Source of the DNA: Ferrigenium kumadai
GTDB lineage: Bacteria; Pseudomonadota; Gammaproteobacteria; Burkholderiales; Gallionellaceae
NCBI RefSeq assembly: GCF_018324385.1
Contig: NZ_AP019536.1
Location: 1,364,001 to 1,428,000 of the forward strand
DNA length: 64,000 nucleotides
Direction of reading: 5' to 3'
Shown: positions 63,096 to 64,000 of the stretch, piece by piece
Layout: every line of letters begins with the position of its first letter
Numbering within the stretch: position 1 is the stretch's first letter
Made by a program: the position numbers and the translations under genes
The notes under the pieces: model-generated
What the model saw: the letters and a program-made list of their open reading frames with translations, nothing else
Databases searched by the model: none
Told to the model about the DNA's origin: nothing

Positions 63096-64000
63096 ATGCG
63101 ACTACGCCTGCAACGCTCGGTCCTGCCAGCACTGCTCTGCCTGTGGAGCAGCGTAGCCTTGTGCGCGGAAAGAGATCCGCTGAACACCGAAGCGTCCCTG
63201 CCGCTCAAGCCCGCTTTGCGCCTTGGTGGCGCGGTGGGCGATCCCTGCGCGGATGCGGCGCCGCGCAGCACACTCAATCTGTTCGACGTGGTCAACCTGG
63301 CCCTGTGCAACAATCCACAGACCCGCGAGGTGTGGGCCAGTTCGCGAGTACAGGCAGCGCAGGTCGGGGTGAGCAAGGGAAGCTACTTTCCCGCCGTCAG
63401 CCTGAGCGCTTCCGGCAACCGCAATTCGCCCGGCACCAACCAGCGCACCCTCGGACTGACACTCTCCTATCTGCTGTACGATTTCGGCGCACGTGCCGCG
63501 AACCTGGAGAGCGCGCGCCAGTTGCTCGCTGCAGCGAGCTCGACGCAGGACAGCACGGTACAGGTCGTGTTCCTGTCGGCGGTGCAGGCCTACTACCAGA
63601 CGCAGGCGACGCAGGCCGCGCTGGATGCGACGCGCGAAGCAGAACGCGCCGCGAAGGGAAGCTTTGACGCCGCCGAAGCACGCTATCTCGCCGGCAGCGC
63701 AACGCCTGCCGACAAGCTGCAGGCACAGACCGCCTACTCGCAGGCGACGTTGAATCGCATCACGGCGGAGGGTACCCAGAAGAAAACTGGCGGAACTCTG
63801 GCGAATATCATCGGCCTGGATGCCAATCGCAGCGTGACTCTCGCAGCGGCGAATTCCGAAACCGTTCCGCCGGATTTCGACCGCGACGTGAACGCACTGA
63901 TCGATGAAGCCAAACGGCAGCGCCCTGACCTGATCGCCGCCGAAGCGCAGGTGAAAGCCGCAGAGGCCAGTGCGGATGCAGCTCGTGCCGCAGGCAAGCC
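63096..64000 (+). CDS. TolC-family outer membrane efflux protein (5' part)
   Basis: About 301 residues are seen; the frame is open to the right edge. The ATG at 63096 starts a signal peptide (RSVLPALLCLWSSVALCA). The mature part has the TolC/OEP alpha-barrel pattern: LNLFDVVNLALCNNPQTREVWAS (the conserved ALxxNP start of helix 1), AAQVGVSKGSYFPAVSLSASG, LTLSYLLYDFGARAANLESAR and YLAGSATPADKLQAQTAYSQA, then QRPDLIAAEAQVKAAEASADAARA. A -10-like TATACT lies at 63064-63069. It would be the outer channel of an efflux or type I secretion system, whose pump must lie beyond the window. Confidence 0.9.
   Translation, partial: MRLRLQRSVLPALLCLWSSVALCAERDPLNTEASLPLKPALRLGGAVGDPCADAAPRSTLNLFDVVNLALCNNPQTREVWASSRVQAAQVGVSKGSYFPAVSLSASGNRNSPGTNQRTLGLTLSYLLYDFGARAANLESARQLLAAASSTQDSTVQVVFLSAVQAYYQTQATQAALDATREAERAAKGSFDAAEARYLAGSATPADKLQAQTAYSQATLNRITAEGTQKKTGGTLANIIGLDANRSVTLAAANSETVPPDFDRDVNALIDEAKRQRPDLIAAEAQVKAAEASADAARAAGK

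Overview
The window is a GC-rich bacterial chromosome segment carrying ordinary housekeeping operons. The gene orders rpmF-plsX-fabH-fabD-fabG, acpP-fabF-pabC-mltG-tmk-holB-tatD and rimP-nusA-infB-rbfA-truB-rpsO-pnp, a pilV-pilW-pilX-pilY1 minor-pilin cluster, an L32 lacking cysteines and a YceF-type Maf all point to Betaproteobacteria. My impression from protein style is a Nitrosomonadales/Gallionellaceae-like organism; this is inference and no search was possible.

Layout. (1) 1-6.2 kb, plus strand: the 3' end of pilV, then pilW, pilX and a pilY1 broken by a one-base frameshift and carrying an inserted array of repeats. (2) 6.2-6.7 kb: a truncated-looking ORF running into a minus-strand tRNA-Gly/tRNA-Cys/tRNA-Leu operon with a near-consensus promoter. 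(3) 6.7-12.4 kb, minus: the distal half of the fatty-acid cluster, continuing through tatD. (4) 12.5-20.2 kb: a block that separates acpP from fabG. It holds a GspE-type ATPase, a 68-aa protein of unknown role, the ABC-F protein YheS, a YecA-like SEC-C protein, a zinc-ribbon/DUF2384 fusion and dbpA with a partner gene behind a highly structured intergenic region. (5) 20.4-24.9 kb, minus: fabG, fabD, fabH, plsX, rpmF and yceD. (6) 25.0-26.8 kb, plus: yceF, an RsmI-like methylase and dksA. (7) 27.0-35.4 kb, minus: the complete nusA-infB-pnp translation and RNA-decay operon with an attenuator-like leader. (8) 35.5-41.8 kb, minus: nadE, an OmpA-type porin, rmuC and typA. (9) 42-51.5 kb, minus: an accessory surface region with a two-partner secretion pair (a TpsA of about 1740 residues with 12 MBG/YDG repeats plus its TpsB), a small lipoprotein, a Sel1-repeat protein and an exported tail-collar-domain protein. 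(10) 51.7-55.8 kb: htpG, an RhlE helicase with a long leader, and a 49-aa exported protein. (11) 55.9-62.6 kb, minus: a compact seven-gene operon of TonB-dependent receptor, His/Met-rich periplasmic protein, membrane 4Fe-4S protein, DsbD/TauE-like membrane protein, tonB, exbB and exbD. (12) 62.7 kb to the end: a noncoding cluster of nested hairpins, then a TolC-family gene running off the window.

The most interesting points are these. tpsA and the collar-protein gene share a promoter architecture: a near-palindromic 16-mer sits exactly 30 nt upstream of the same TAGAATC element in both. The TonB/ferredoxin operon looks like a self-contained uptake-plus-reduction system, plausibly for a metal such as copper or iron. 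The pattern of an AAA-loop hairpin followed by a CTAACCTTYAGGTTA palindrome occurs twice, at the dksA 3' end and upstream of tolC. I found no CRISPR array, IS element, rRNA or convincing prophage.
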